Assembly: GCF_005502885.1 (NCBI RefSeq)
Contig: NZ_SCMR01000021.1
Span: forward strand, 17,463-81,462
Source: Microbacterium sp. 2FI
Lineage (GTDB): Bacteria > Actinomycetota > Actinomycetes > Actinomycetales > Microbacteriaceae
Reading direction: 5' to 3'
Length of the DNA: 64,000 nt
The notes beneath the pieces are model-generated. The model was not told where the DNA came from. It did not search any database and saw nothing but the letters and a program-made list of their open reading frames with translations. Below are positions 18,632-27,632 of this stretch, one piece after another; position 1 is the stretch's first letter, and every line of letters starts with the position of its first letter. Both the position numbers and the translations under genes were made by a program.

Positions 18632-19131
18632 CGCTGATGCGGACAATGCGGTCCGGCGTCGCCGCGTCGCTGGTCGCGGCGCTGGTGCTCGTTCCCTCGG
18701 GCCTTGCCGCTGCCGACGAGCAGCCCGATCCCGAGGGCGTCGAAGTCTCGGTCGTGATCGAGCCGCTCGCGTGCCATCCCCACAGCGGTGGACACGGCCA
18801 TCCCCGGCGCGGTCACCCGGTGCATACGTGCCACCCGGGGCATCCCGGTCCCCCCGACAAGCCCGACAAGCCCGACAAGCCCGACAAGCCCGACAAGCCC
18901 GACAAGCCCGACAAGCCCGACAAGCCCGACAAGCCCGGACATCCCGTGCATCCGGGAAAGCCTGAGAAGCCGGCGAACCACGGCAGCACGGGCAAGCCCG
19001 GCAGCACCGCACAGCCCGGCACGGACGGAGCTCACATCACCGCGGCCTGGCTGCTCGCACACCTCATCGCGGCGGTGCCCGGCGCTCCTGCCGCGGCCCC
19101 CTACGATGTGGTCAGCAAGAAAGCGAGGTGA
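18628..19131 (+). CDS. Small exported protein with nine PDK repeats
   Basis: 167 residues; ATG 18628 overlaps the previous stop. The signal peptide core 'VAASLVAALVLVPSGLAAAD' is followed by 'GVEVSVVIEPLAC', which resembles the mature start of the WxL-like protein ('DVDVTVSIEAIEP'). Then come a His/Pro/Gly-rich stretch with two Cys, nine exact PDK triplets, a Lys/Pro-rich linker and a weakly hydrophobic C-terminal segment ending VSKKAR. No catalytic domain is recognised. Pro/Lys repeats often act as stiff wall-spanning spacers. The His/Cys part could bind metal. Both are inference. It is probably the third member of the surface module. Confidence 0.65.
   Translation: MTLMRTMRSGVAASLVAALVLVPSGLAAADEQPDPEGVEVSVVIEPLACHPHSGGHGHPRRGHPVHTCHPGHPGPPDKPDKPDKPDKPDKPDKPDKPDKPDKPGHPVHPGKPEKPANHGSTGKPGSTAQPGTDGAHITAAWLLAHLIAAVPGAPAAAPYDVVSKKAR
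18853..18933 (+). repeat. Nine tandem copies of a 9-bp unit
   Basis: CCCGACAAG is repeated nine times without variation inside the coding region, encoding (PDK)9. Identity at DNA level, including wobble bases, suggests recent slippage and possible length variation that keeps the frame. Confidence 0.95.
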
Positions 19132-19137
19132 GCGGCG

Positions 19138-20160
19138 ATGTCCGAGCAGGCGACACGGGGTTGGCAACGGCCCAGCATCTATGACGTGGCGAAGCAGGCG
19201 GGCGTCTCGCACATGACGGTCTCGCGGGTGATCAACGGTCACCCGAACATCCGGGAGTCCACGCGTGAGCGGGTTCTCCAGGCCATCGACGAGATGAACT
19301 ACACCCGCAGCTCGATCGCCCGCGCGCTCGCCACCCGCCGCGCAATGCGCATCGGCGTGCTGGTGGACAGCCCCGTGCAGTGGGGCCCGAACAGCACGCT
19401 CCGCGCGATCGAGAGCGCCGCCCGCGACGCCGGGTACGCGATCAGCGCCTTCTCGATCTCCGACGACGAAGCGGCGCAGATCGAAACCGGCGTCGTCGAA
19501 CTCGTCACCCAGGGCGTCGATGCACTGTGCGTCATCGCTCCTCGCGCCTCGTCACTCGACATGCTGCGACAGCAGAGCACCGGGCTGCCGACCCTCGTCA
19601 TCAAGGCCGAGCCGGATGCCGAGATGCATACCGCCGCCGTAGATCAGCGCGCGGGGGCGATGGCCGCCGTGATGCACCTGATCGAACTCGGCCATCGTTC
19701 GATCGCGCACCTGTCCGGACCGCTGGACTGGTATGACGCCCGTGCGCGCGAGCAGGGCTGGCGCGATGCGATCGCAGACGCGGGCCTGGAGATCGCCCCG
19801 CCCGTCGTGGGCGACTGGACCTCCGACTACGGCTACGCCTTCGGCAAGACCTACGACTTCTCCGGCACGACGGCGGTGTTCGCGGCCAACGACCAGATGG
19901 CGCTCGGCCTCGTCCACGGCCTCGCGGAACGGGGCCTGCGCGTGCCCGAGGATGTCAGCGTGGTCGGCTTCGACGACCTTCCCGACGCGCGCCACTTCCT
20001 TCCTCCGCTGACGACCGTGCGGCAGGACTTCGCGGCGCTCGGATCGCTCGCGCTGCAGATCATCATCGCCGCCATCGAGGGCGATGACATCGCGGAGCAC
20101 GACATCATCGAGCCTCGCCTGATCGTCCGCGGCTCGAGCGCGCCGCCGGCCCGCGCCTGA
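19138..20160 (+). CDS. LacI-family transcriptional regulator
   Basis: 340 residues, normal for the family. The N-terminal helix-turn-helix (~14-50) reads 'SIYDVAKQAGVSHMTVSRVINGHPNIRESTRERV', with the hinge helix 'SSIARALATRR'. The periplasmic-binding-like effector domain covers ~65-335 ('VFAANDQMALGLVHGLAERG', 'VSVVGFDD'). It starts 6 bp after the PDK-repeat gene, so it may be transcribed with the surface module, whose promoter carries two operators; that would make it autoregulated. It is the best candidate for binding the ten TGTTAGCGCTAACA-like sites. The effector is probably arabinose or a short arabino-oligosaccharide, inferred from the regulon. Confidence 0.93.
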   Translation: MSEQATRGWQRPSIYDVAKQAGVSHMTVSRVINGHPNIRESTRERVLQAIDEMNYTRSSIARALATRRAMRIGVLVDSPVQWGPNSTLRAIESAARDAGYAISAFSISDDEAAQIETGVVELVTQGVDALCVIAPRASSLDMLRQQSTGLPTLVIKAEPDAEMHTAAVDQRAGAMAAVMHLIELGHRSIAHLSGPLDWYDARAREQGWRDAIADAGLEIAPPVVGDWTSDYGYAFGKTYDFSGTTAVFAANDQMALGLVHGLAERGLRVPEDVSVVGFDDLPDARHFLPPLTTVRQDFAALGSLALQIIIAAIEGDDIAEHDIIEPRLIVRGSSAPPARA

Positions 20161-20246
20161 GCTGAACCCCGCTCGCAGCCGGTGCGGGGGGATCCTTTCG
20201 CGCGCCCGCACAGAGCCCGAAGGCCCCTTCGTTGAACGACGGTGGA

Positions 20247-20260
20247 TGTTCGCGGTAACG
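20247..20260. promoter_or_regulatory. LacI-type operator 9
   Basis: TGTTCGCGGTAACG, 55 bp upstream of operator 10 in the importer promoter region. That distance (about five helical turns) would allow looping. Confidence 0.55.
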
Positions 20261-20301
20261 GAGATGTAACGAATCTGGAGATTTGAGTTGCGCCACGGGC
20301 T

Positions 20302-20315
20302 TGTTAGCGCGCACA
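20302..20315. promoter_or_regulatory. LacI-type operator 10
   Basis: TGTTAGCGCGCACA overlaps a weak promoter (TTGCGC at 20288, CACAAT at 20312, 18-bp spacer). It is about 90 bp upstream of the binding-protein start. Confidence 0.6.
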
Positions 20316-20403
20316 ATGGTCTCGCACACCCGAGAGTGTCCCGCTGGGGCACAGGGACTTCTCCCCGACCAAGAGCGTCGGGGAGTCTCAAGGAGGAGAA
20401 GAG

Positions 20404-21414
20404 ATGGCTATCAAGAAGCGGATGCTCGGACTTATCGGCTTCGTCGGTGCAGGGGCGCTCGCCCTCGGCCTCGCCGGCTGTGCCGGCGGCGACACCGACA
20501 GCGGCAGCGACGGAGACACCGGTGGCGAGGGCGACCTGGTCACGGTCGGCTTCGTCGCGGTCGGCCCCGAGGGTGGCTGGCGCAACGCCAACGAGCAGGC
20601 GATCAAGGACGCGTTCACGCAGGAGGCCGGCTTCGACCTGAAGTACGCTCCTGCTGCGAGCCCGACCGACCAGAAGTCGCAGATCGACGCGTTCGCGACG
20701 TTCGTGAACGACGAGGTCGACGTGATCCTCCTCACCGCGACCGAGGCGTCCGGCTGGGACGACTCGCTGGAACTCGCCCAGGAGGCCGAGATCCCCGTCA
20801 TCCTGCTCGACCGCGGTGTCGACTCCAGCGATGACCTCTATGTCACGCGCATCGCCCCCGACAACGTGAACGTCGCCGGCGCCGTGGGCGACTGGGCTGT
20901 CGAGACCTTCCCCGAGGGCGCGAACTACTTCACGCTCGAGGGCGTCCCCGGTCTCTCGGTCGTCAATGAGCGCAACGAGGGCTTCGAGGCCGCAATCGCG
21001 GGCGCAGACGGCTGGAACAAGATCGGCGCGCAGACCGCCAACTGGACCGCTGACGAGGGCAAGTCGGTCATCGAGACCGTGCTGAAGGAGAACCCCGACC
21101 TCCAGTTCGTCTTCGCCCAGAACGACGAGATGGGCATCGGAGCGGCTGCTGCCGTGACTGCGGCCGGTCTCGTTCCGGGCACCGACGTCAAGATCGCCAC
21201 GATCGACGGCACCACGCCGGCCCTCGAGGCGCTCGCCGCGGGCGACCTGAGCTTCGTCGCCCAGTACAACCCCTTCTTCGGCGACCTCGCCGTCGACGCG
21301 GTCAACGCTGCGCTCGCGGGCGAAGAGGTCGAGAAGAACATCATCGTCCCCGGCGAGAACTTCGACTCGCCCGAGGCCGGCCAGGCCGCGATCGACGACG
21401 GCAAGGGCTTCTGA
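20404..21414 (+). CDS. Sugar ABC transporter substrate-binding lipoprotein (YtfQ-like)
   Basis: 336 residues with a lipoprotein signal (hydrophobic core, lipobox LAGC, Cys near 25) and an acidic Gly/Ser/Asp linker. The type-I periplasmic-binding fold reads 'VTVGFVAVGPEGGWRNANEQAIKDAF', 'LLTATEASGWDD', 'IPVILLDRGVD', 'FVFAQNDEMGIGAAAAVTAAG'. It is closest in pattern to YtfQ, which binds furanose sugars (galactofuranose, arabinose). An arabinofuranose ligand fits the neighbouring ara genes. The ribosome site AAGGAGGAGAAG is strong. First gene of the long importer/ara operon; a hairpin follows it. Confidence 0.92.
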   Translation: MAIKKRMLGLIGFVGAGALALGLAGCAGGDTDSGSDGDTGGEGDLVTVGFVAVGPEGGWRNANEQAIKDAFTQEAGFDLKYAPAASPTDQKSQIDAFATFVNDEVDVILLTATEASGWDDSLELAQEAEIPVILLDRGVDSSDDLYVTRIAPDNVNVAGAVGDWAVETFPEGANYFTLEGVPGLSVVNERNEGFEAAIAGADGWNKIGAQTANWTADEGKSVIETVLKENPDLQFVFAQNDEMGIGAAAAVTAAGLVPGTDVKIATIDGTTPALEALAAGDLSFVAQYNPFFGDLAVDAVNAALAGEEVEKNIIVPGENFDSPEAGQAAIDDGKGF

Positions 21415-21447
21415 TCCGACCCAGCGTCGACGAGACGAGAAGTGATG

Positions 21448-21482
21448 CGAGCGGGGGTTGCCGTTCCGGCGGCCCCCGCTCG
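21448..21482 (+). terminator. Attenuator-like hairpin after the binding-protein gene
   Basis: A 10-bp GC-rich stem (21448-21457 with 21473-21482) extended by an inner 4-bp stem, followed by a short T-containing stretch. It lies in the only sizeable gap of the transporter operon and would lower ATPase and permease mRNA relative to the binding protein. Confidence 0.6.
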
Positions 21483-21535
21483 TTCTCGTCTCCATGCAGT
21501 ACGTCCGTCTCGCACCACAAAGGAATCACGCCGCC

Positions 21536-23143
21536 ATGATTGAACCGATCGCGATCGTCGAGGTCCGCAACGCGTCCATCACCTTCCCGGGAGTGAAGGC
21601 GCTCGACGACGTCAGCTTCCGGCTGCTCCCCGGCGAAGTCCACACCCTCATGGGCGAGAACGGCGCCGGCAAGTCCACCCTCATCAAGGCGCTCACCGGC
21701 GTCTACCAGATCGACTCCGGCGAGATCGTCGTCGCCGGACAGCCGCGGCACTTCACCGGCACCGCGTCCGCCCAGGCGGCGGGAATCTCGACCGTCTACC
21801 AAGAGGTCAATCTGTGCACGAACCTCACCATCGGCGAGAACGTCATGCTCGGGCACGAGGTCCACGACTGGACGGGAATCAACTGGCGCAAGACCAATGC
21901 CCGCGCCCGTGAGGCGCTCGCGCGGATGGGGCTCGGCGACCTCGACCCACGCGCGCCCCTCTCATCGATCTCCATCGCGATCCAGCAGCTCGTCGCCATC
22001 AGCCGTGCGATGGTGACCGACTCCAAGGTCCTCATCCTCGACGAGCCGACCTCGAGCCTCGACGCGAACGAGGTCGAGGTGCTCTTCGGCGTCATCCGCC
22101 GCCTTCGCGACCAGGGCGTCGCGATACTCTTCGTCTCCCACTTCCTCGACCAGGTCTACGCGATCAGCGACCGCATCACGGTGCTGCGAAACGGCAAGTT
22201 CGTCGGCGAGTACCTCAAGCGCGACCTCGACCGCACGCAGCTCATCTCGAAGATGATCGGCAAGGACTTCGAAACGCTCCGAGCCCTCGGCTCCAATCGC
22301 CAGACGGAGAACCGCGACCGCACGGTCACTCCGCTCTTCGCCGCAGACGACCTCGGCCGCAAAGGCGCGATCGAGCCCACGGATCTCGAGATCCACGCCG
22401 GTGAGGTCGTCGGCTTCGCGGGCCTCCTCGGGGCAGGCCGCACGGAACTCGCGCGGCTCATCGCCGGCGCCGACAGAGCCGACTCGGGGACGACCCGGCT
22501 CCGCGGCAAGAAGATCGCGCTGAACACGCCCGTCGCGGGGCTTTCGCACGGCATCGCCTATTCGACCGAGAACCGTCGCGAAGACGGCATCGTCGGCGAT
22601 CTGAGCGTCCGCGAGAACATCATGCTCGCCGTCCAGGCCCGCCGCGGCTGGATGCGTCGTGTGCCCGCGCGCGAGGTCGACCAGCTGGTCAAGACCTACA
22701 TGGAGCGCTTCAGCGTACGGCCGAACGATCCCGACCGTCCCATTCGCCTCCTCTCGGGCGGCAACCAGCAGAAAGTGCTGCTCGGGCGGTGGCTGGCCAC
22801 CAACCCCGATCTGCTCCTTCTCGACGAGCCGACCCGAGGCATCGACGTCGGCGCGAAGGCCGACATCCAGGAGACCGTGGCCGAGCTCGCCGAGGGCGGG
22901 ATGAGCGTCGTCTTCATCTCCTCCGAGCTGGAAGAGGTCGTCCGTCTCTCGGAGCGCATCGTCATCCTCAAGGACCATCAGAAGGTGGGCGAGGTCATCA
23001 ACGGACCGGAAGTCACGGCCGAGAGCATCGTCTCGATCATCGCCGCAGAGTCGGGCGATGAAGCCGAGAAGACCGCGGGAGCCCTCGCCGAAGAGCTCGC
23101 CGCCGGAGAACCCGCCGCCGACCAGGAAGGGAGCGCGTCATGA
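21536..23143 (+). CDS. Sugar ABC transporter ATPase with two nucleotide-binding domains (YtfR-like)
   Basis: 535 residues. ATG 21536 with AAAGGAA upstream; the frame is open earlier but without a site. Domain 1 (~8-245) has Walker A 'GENGAGKST', Walker B 'LILDEPTSSLD' and switch His 'VSHFLDQ'. Domain 2 (~265-505) has a degenerate Walker A 'GLLGAGRTEL', a good signature 'LSGGNQQKV' and Walker B 'LLLLDEPTRGID'. A weak signature in domain 1 and weak P-loop in domain 2 are normal in monosaccharide-type CUT2 ATPases. An extra Ala/Glu-rich tail of ~30 residues follows. Overlaps the first permease gene. Confidence 0.93.
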   Translation: MIEPIAIVEVRNASITFPGVKALDDVSFRLLPGEVHTLMGENGAGKSTLIKALTGVYQIDSGEIVVAGQPRHFTGTASAQAAGISTVYQEVNLCTNLTIGENVMLGHEVHDWTGINWRKTNARAREALARMGLGDLDPRAPLSSISIAIQQLVAISRAMVTDSKVLILDEPTSSLDANEVEVLFGVIRRLRDQGVAILFVSHFLDQVYAISDRITVLRNGKFVGEYLKRDLDRTQLISKMIGKDFETLRALGSNRQTENRDRTVTPLFAADDLGRKGAIEPTDLEIHAGEVVGFAGLLGAGRTELARLIAGADRADSGTTRLRGKKIALNTPVAGLSHGIAYSTENRREDGIVGDLSVRENIMLAVQARRGWMRRVPAREVDQLVKTYMERFSVRPNDPDRPIRLLSGGNQQKVLLGRWLATNPDLLLLDEPTRGIDVGAKADIQETVAELAEGGMSVVFISSELEEVVRLSERIVILKDHQKVGEVINGPEVTAESIVSIIAAESGDEAEKTAGALAEELAAGEPAADQEGSAS

Positions 23144-24216
23144 GCCGCGTGAAGATCGCGCTGCGCACGCCCTGGTTCTGGGCCATCGTCGGCATCGCGC
23201 TGCTGCTGCTGATCAACTCGATCAAGAACCCGGCTTACCTCGCGTTGAGCGTCAACCCGACGACAGGGATGCTGACGGGCAACGTCCTCGACATCCTGCG
23301 CGTTTCGGCGCCGATCATCATGATCGCCCTCGGGATGACGTTCGTCATCGCCACGGGCGGTATCGACCTCTCCGTCGGGTCGATGATGGCCGTCGGTGGG
23401 GCGGTCGCGATGGAGACCCTCTCGAGCCTGGACGGGTCGTCGCCGGTCGGCGCGATGCTGACGGCGATCGGCCTCGCACTCGCGCTCGCGATCGTCCTCG
23501 GTGCGATCAACGGCTTCCTGGTCTCGGTGATCGGGCTGCAGCCCTTCATCACGACGCTGATCATGATGCTCGCCGCGCGAGGCATCGCACGCGTCATCAC
23601 CGGTGGCCAGAACACCAATGCCACCAACGAGCCGTTCCGCCTTCTCGCTAACGGACAGATCCTCGGCATCCCGACGAGCTTCGTGCTCGCCATCGCGATC
23701 GTCGTGCTCATCGCCCTGGCGATGCGCCGCACGGCGCTCGGGCTCATGATCGAGTCGATCGGCATCAACCCGCACGCGAGCCGGCTCGCCGGCATCCGTC
23801 CTCGTCCGATCCTGTTCGGCGTCTACATCCTCTCGGCCGCACTCGCCGCGGTCGGCGGTCTGTTCAGCGTCTCCGAAGTGATGACGGTGAGCGTGGGAGG
23901 CACGGGGAACCTGATGGAGCTCGACGCGATCCTCGCCGTCGTCATCGGCGGCACATCGCTCGCCGGCGGAAAGTTCTCGATCGTGGGTTCCACGGTCGGC
24001 GCGCTCCTCATCGCGACCCTCAACAAGACCGTGCTGTTCCTCGGCATCCCTGCCGCGGCGACGCCGGCGTTCAAGGCACTCGTCATCATCGTCCTCGTGC
24101 TGCTGCAGTCCGAGCGCGTGCGCTCGTGGGCCTTCGGCCGCGCGAAGTCGTCGGACACGCCGGCCCCGCCCGCAGCGGAACAGACCGCACCCGTTTCGAA
24201 GGAGGTCGTCGCATGA
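23140..24216 (+). CDS. Sugar ABC transporter permease (YtfT-like)
   Basis: 358-residue CUT2 (RbsC/AraH-type) membrane protein with about ten hydrophobic helices. Family landmarks are 'LGMTFVIATGGIDLSVGSMMAVGGAV' and 'LDAILAVVIGGTSLAGGKFSIVGSTVGAL'. ATGA overlaps with both the ATPase upstream and the second permease downstream indicate one translationally coupled unit. The C-terminus carries a short cytoplasmic Ala/Pro tail. Confidence 0.92.
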   Translation: MSRVKIALRTPWFWAIVGIALLLLINSIKNPAYLALSVNPTTGMLTGNVLDILRVSAPIIMIALGMTFVIATGGIDLSVGSMMAVGGAVAMETLSSLDGSSPVGAMLTAIGLALALAIVLGAINGFLVSVIGLQPFITTLIMMLAARGIARVITGGQNTNATNEPFRLLANGQILGIPTSFVLAIAIVVLIALAMRRTALGLMIESIGINPHASRLAGIRPRPILFGVYILSAALAAVGGLFSVSEVMTVSVGGTGNLMELDAILAVVIGGTSLAGGKFSIVGSTVGALLIATLNKTVLFLGIPAAATPAFKALVIIVLVLLQSERVRSWAFGRAKSSDTPAPPAAEQTAPVSKEVVA

Positions 24217-25283
24217 GCTCTCCAAGCACGCTCGCCGACGCCGTTCCCCCGGTCCCCGACCTGCCCGAGAGCAGGAACACCGCCAGCGCCGCTCGTCTTT
24301 CGCGGCTCTGGGAGCGGAATCAGACACTGATCCCCACGCTCGCAGCCCTCGTGCTGCTGTTCGGCATGCTCATCTACGCCGAGGTCGCGTACGGCAGGGT
24401 CTTCCACGCCGGAACGATGTCGAGCCTCCTCATCAGCTTCGCCCCGACGATCATCCTCGCCGTCGGGATGACGATCGTGATCGTCTCGGGCGGTATCGAC
24501 CTGTCCGTCGGCGCGGTCGTCGCGTTCAGCTCGGTCGCCGGCGTCATGCTCATGAACATCGGCATCAACGGCTGGGTCTCGATGCTGCTCATGATCCTGT
24601 TCGGCGCGCTGTTCGGCGTGATCGCGGGCGTCATGGTCCAGTACTTCAGCGTGCAGCCGTTCATCGCGACGCTCGCCATGATGTTCCTCGCCCGGGGACT
24701 TGCCTCCATCCTTTCGACGACGCCCGTGCAGGCGCCCGAGGACTCGCCGATCCATCTGCTGGCGACGGACTGGAAGATCTTCGACGGGCCCAAGGTCAAC
24801 GATTTCACCATCACTCCGGGCCTGCTCATCGCCGTACTCGTCGTGCTGGGCGGCATGTTCTTCATGCACCGCAGCCGAAGCGGGCGCACGGTCTACGCGA
24901 TCGGCGGCAGCGAGACCTCGCCCGGGCTGATGGGTCTGCCGGTCGCGCGGACCCGTGTGGGGATCTACATCATCTCCGGTGCGCTCTCTGGTCTGGCGGC
25001 GATCGTCTACACCGCGGAGGTCGGCGGCAAGGCCCAGAACGTCACCGGCATCGGCTGGGAGCTCGACGCGATCGCTGCCGTCGTCATCGGCGGGACGCTG
25101 CTCACGGGTGGCTACGGCTATGTGCTCGGCTCTGTCGTCGGTGTGTTCGTCATCGCGGCGCTGCGCCTCATCATCACGAAGGACGGAACGATCAATCCCG
25201 AGTACCTCACGATCATCACCGGCGCCGTCCTGCTCGTGTTCGTGCTGCTGCAGCGCGTGCTGACCCGGCGAGGGACGACCTGA
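24213..25283 (+). CDS. Sugar ABC transporter permease (YjfF-like)
   Basis: 356 residues. ATG 24213 follows GAAGGAGG and overlaps the previous stop; an earlier in-frame start would lie inside the preceding gene. It is a second CUT2 permease with 'VGMTIVIVSGGIDLSVGAVVAFSSV' and 'LDAIAAVVIGGTLLTGGYGYVLGS'. Two different permeases per transporter is the YtfQRT-YjfF arrangement, which supports a furanose-importing system rather than a ribose or xylose type. Stop and next start overlap (TGATG). Confidence 0.92.
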   Translation: MSSPSTLADAVPPVPDLPESRNTASAARLSRLWERNQTLIPTLAALVLLFGMLIYAEVAYGRVFHAGTMSSLLISFAPTIILAVGMTIVIVSGGIDLSVGAVVAFSSVAGVMLMNIGINGWVSMLLMILFGALFGVIAGVMVQYFSVQPFIATLAMMFLARGLASILSTTPVQAPEDSPIHLLATDWKIFDGPKVNDFTITPGLLIAVLVVLGGMFFMHRSRSGRTVYAIGGSETSPGLMGLPVARTRVGIYIISGALSGLAAIVYTAEVGGKAQNVTGIGWELDAIAAVVIGGTLLTGGYGYVLGSVVGVFVIAALRLIITKDGTINPEYLTIITGAVLLVFVLLQRVLTRRGTT

Positions 25284-26008
25284 TGAGCGACTTCGCGCCT
25301 GACGTGCAGGAATCGATCGACGCGGTCCGCGCCGATGTGGCGGCGCTCCACGGCGAGCTCGTGCGGTACGGGCTCATCGTGTGGACCGGCGGCAACGTCT
25401 CGGGCCGCGTGCCCGGCGCCGACCTGTTAGTGATCAAGCCGTCGGGTGTGTCGTACGACGACCTCGCGGCCGAGAACATGATCCTCTGCGATCTCGACGG
25501 CAATGTCATCCCGGGAACGCCCGGAAGCGAACGGAGCCCGTCGAGCGACACCGCCGCGCACGCGTACGTCTACCGGAACATGCCGGACGTCGGGGGAATG
25601 GTGCACACCCACTCGACCTTCGCGGTGGCGTGGGCTGCCCGGGGCGAGGAGATCCCCTGCGTGATCACCGCGATGGCCGACGAGTTCGGCGGACCCATCC
25701 CGGTCGGTCCGTTTGCGATCATCGGCGACGACTCGATCGGCCGCGGCATCGTCGAGACCCTCACCGGCCACCGGTCGCGGGCGGTCCTGATGCAGAACCA
25801 CGGACCCTTCACGATCGGCGTCTCGGCGAAGGACGCGGTGAAGGCCGCGGTCATGGTCGAGGACGTGGCACGCACCGTGCACTACGCGCGCGAGGCCGGT
25901 CCGCTCATCCCCATTCCGCAGGAGGCGATCGACAGCCTCTACGACCGCTACCAGAACGTCTACGGCCAGTCCTCCGACGAGCGCCGCGACGAGGGGGACC
26001 AGCGATGA
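25283..26008 (+). CDS. araD: L-ribulose-5-phosphate 4-epimerase
   Basis: 241 residues, class II aldolase/epimerase family. It converts L-ribulose 5-phosphate to D-xylulose 5-phosphate, the last step feeding arabinose into the pentose phosphate pathway. Visible features are 'GGNVSGRVPG', 'VIKPSGV', the zinc-binding 'HTHSTFAVAWA', and 'NHGPFTIG' with a third metal His. Start and stop overlap the neighbours, placing it inside the importer operon. The related fuculose aldolases share the fold, but ribulokinase and arabinose isomerase neighbours favour AraD. Confidence 0.92.
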   Translation: MSDFAPDVQESIDAVRADVAALHGELVRYGLIVWTGGNVSGRVPGADLLVIKPSGVSYDDLAAENMILCDLDGNVIPGTPGSERSPSSDTAAHAYVYRNMPDVGGMVHTHSTFAVAWAARGEEIPCVITAMADEFGGPIPVGPFAIIGDDSIGRGIVETLTGHRSRAVLMQNHGPFTIGVSAKDAVKAAVMVEDVARTVHYAREAGPLIPIPQEAIDSLYDRYQNVYGQSSDERRDEGDQR

Positions 26009-27591
26009 CGGCAGAGGCGATCCTCTCGGGTCGCACGACTCTCGGCATCGAGCTCGGCTCGACGCGGATCAAGGCATGCCTCGTGGATGCCGCAGACCCG
26101 GCGACCGTGCTCGCCGTGGGCAGTCACGAGTGGGAGAACCGGTTCGAGGACCGCGTCTGGACCTACGCGATCGATGATGTCTGGGCGGGACTCCAGGCCG
26201 CCTACGCCGATCTGCTCGCCGACGCGGAGCGCCGACACGGCGTCCGACCGCGGACGTTCGGTGCGATCGGCGTCTCGGCGATGATGCACGGCTACCTCGC
26301 CTTCGACGCCGAGGGCGAGCTTCTCGCTCCCTTCCGCACATGGCGCAACACCACGACGTCGCGGGCGTCCGGGGTGCTGACCGCGCTGTTCGGCGAGAAC
26401 ATTCCGCTGCGGTGGTCGGTCGCGCATCTCTACCAGGCGGTGCTCGACGAGGAGCCCCACGTCAGCGACGTGCGCTTCCTGACGACGCTCGCGGGGTACG
26501 TCCACTGGAAGCTCACCGGGCGCAAGGTGCTCGGCGTGGGCGACGCGTCGGGTATGTTCCCGATCGACTCGGCCACCCACGACTACAACGCGACGATGCT
26601 CGAGCAGTTCGACCAGCTCGTCCTCGAGCGGGCGTACGGACTGAAGATCTCCGAGATCCTCCCCGAGGTGCTGGTCGCCGGCCAGGAGGCCGGCCGGCTC
26701 ACCGAGGCGGGAGCCGCGCTCCTCGATCCGTCGGGCGACCTGCAGCCGGGTGCCCCGCTCTGCCCGCCCGAGGGCGACGCCGGCACGGGCATGGTCGCGA
26801 CCTGCTCGGTCGCGCCGCGCACCGGCAACGTGAGCGCCGGCACGAGCATCTTCGCGATGGTCGTACTCGAACGCCCCCTGACGAGCAGCCACCACGAACT
26901 CGACCTCGTCACGACGCCCGCGGGCGACCCGGTGGCGATGGTGCACTGCAACAACGGCGCGAGCGAGCTCGCGGCGTGGGTGGGCATGTTCAGCCGCTTC
27001 GCCGCGGTGACCGGCGGCACGCTGAGCTCGGACGACGTCTTCGAGGCGCTCTTCCGCGAGGCGCTCGACGGGGATCCCGACGCCGGTGGGCTGCTCGCCT
27101 ACAACCATCTCGCGGGCGAGCCGATCGCCGGGCTCACCGAGGGTCGGCCGCTGTTCGTACGCACGCCTGACAGTCGCTTCACGCTGGCGAACGTCATGCG
27201 GGCGCAGCTGTACGGGGTGTTCGGCACGCTGGCACTCGGCATGCGAGTGCTCGACGGCGAGGGCGTCGAGATCGACCGCATGTTCGCCCACGGCGGCATG
27301 TTCCGCACCGCCGGAGTCGCCCAGCGGTTCCTCGCCGGTGCACTGGACGCACCGGTCGCGGTAGGCGAGACCGCGTCGGAGGGCGGGGCCTGGGGTATCG
27401 CGGTGCTCGCCGCCTACCTTGCGGTCGCCGAAGAGGCCACCCTCGACGACTACCTCCGCGAGCGCGTCTTCCGCGGCGCGGACTTCGACGTCGTCGACCC
27501 CGATTCCGAAGACGTTCCCGGCTTCGCCGCCTACCTCACCCGCTATCGCGACGGCCTGGCCGTCGAACAAGCCGCCGTCCAGGCGCTCTGA
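26005..27591 (+). CDS. araB: Ribulokinase, FGGY family
   Basis: 528 residues. ATG 26005 with GAGGGGGA upstream, overlapping the araD stop; the longer open frame upstream lies antisense-free but inside araD. It phosphorylates L-ribulose with ATP. FGGY landmarks are '[16 protein letters not shown]' at the N-terminus, '[13 protein letters not shown]', '[14 protein letters not shown]' and '[21 protein letters not shown]'. It is of the XylB-like AraB type common in actinobacteria rather than the E. coli AraB type, so the assignment leans on the adjacent araD and araA. Confidence 0.88.
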   Translation: MTAEAILSGRTTLGIELGSTRIKACLVDAADPATVLAVGSHEWENRFEDRVWTYAIDDVWAGLQAAYADLLADAERRHGVRPRTFGAIGVSAMMHGYLAFDAEGELLAPFRTWRNTTTSRASGVLTALFGENIPLRWSVAHLYQAVLDEEPHVSDVRFLTTLAGYVHWKLTGRKVLGVGDASGMFPIDSATHDYNATMLEQFDQLVLERAYGLKISEILPEVLVAGQEAGRLTEAGAALLDPSGDLQPGAPLCPPEGDAGTGMVATCSVAPRTGNVSAGTSIFAMVVLERPLTSSHHELDLVTTPAGDPVAMVHCNNGASELAAWVGMFSRFAAVTGGTLSSDDVFEALFREALDGDPDAGGLLAYNHLAGEPIAGLTEGRPLFVRTPDSRFTLANVMRAQLYGVFGTLALGMRVLDGEGVEIDRMFAHGGMFRTAGVAQRFLAGALDAPVAVGETASEGGAWGIAVLAAYLAVAEEATLDDYLRERVFRGADFDVVDPDSEDVPGFAAYLTRYRDGLAVEQAAVQAL

Positions 27592-27632
27592 CCTCCGCCC
27601 TCCTCCCCGCAAGACCCCGAAGGAACACGTTC

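Noticed and set aside
18853..18933. Tandem array considered as CRISPR or VNTR outside genes
   Set aside because: There are no spacers; it is a 9-bp in-frame coding repeat giving (PDK)9.
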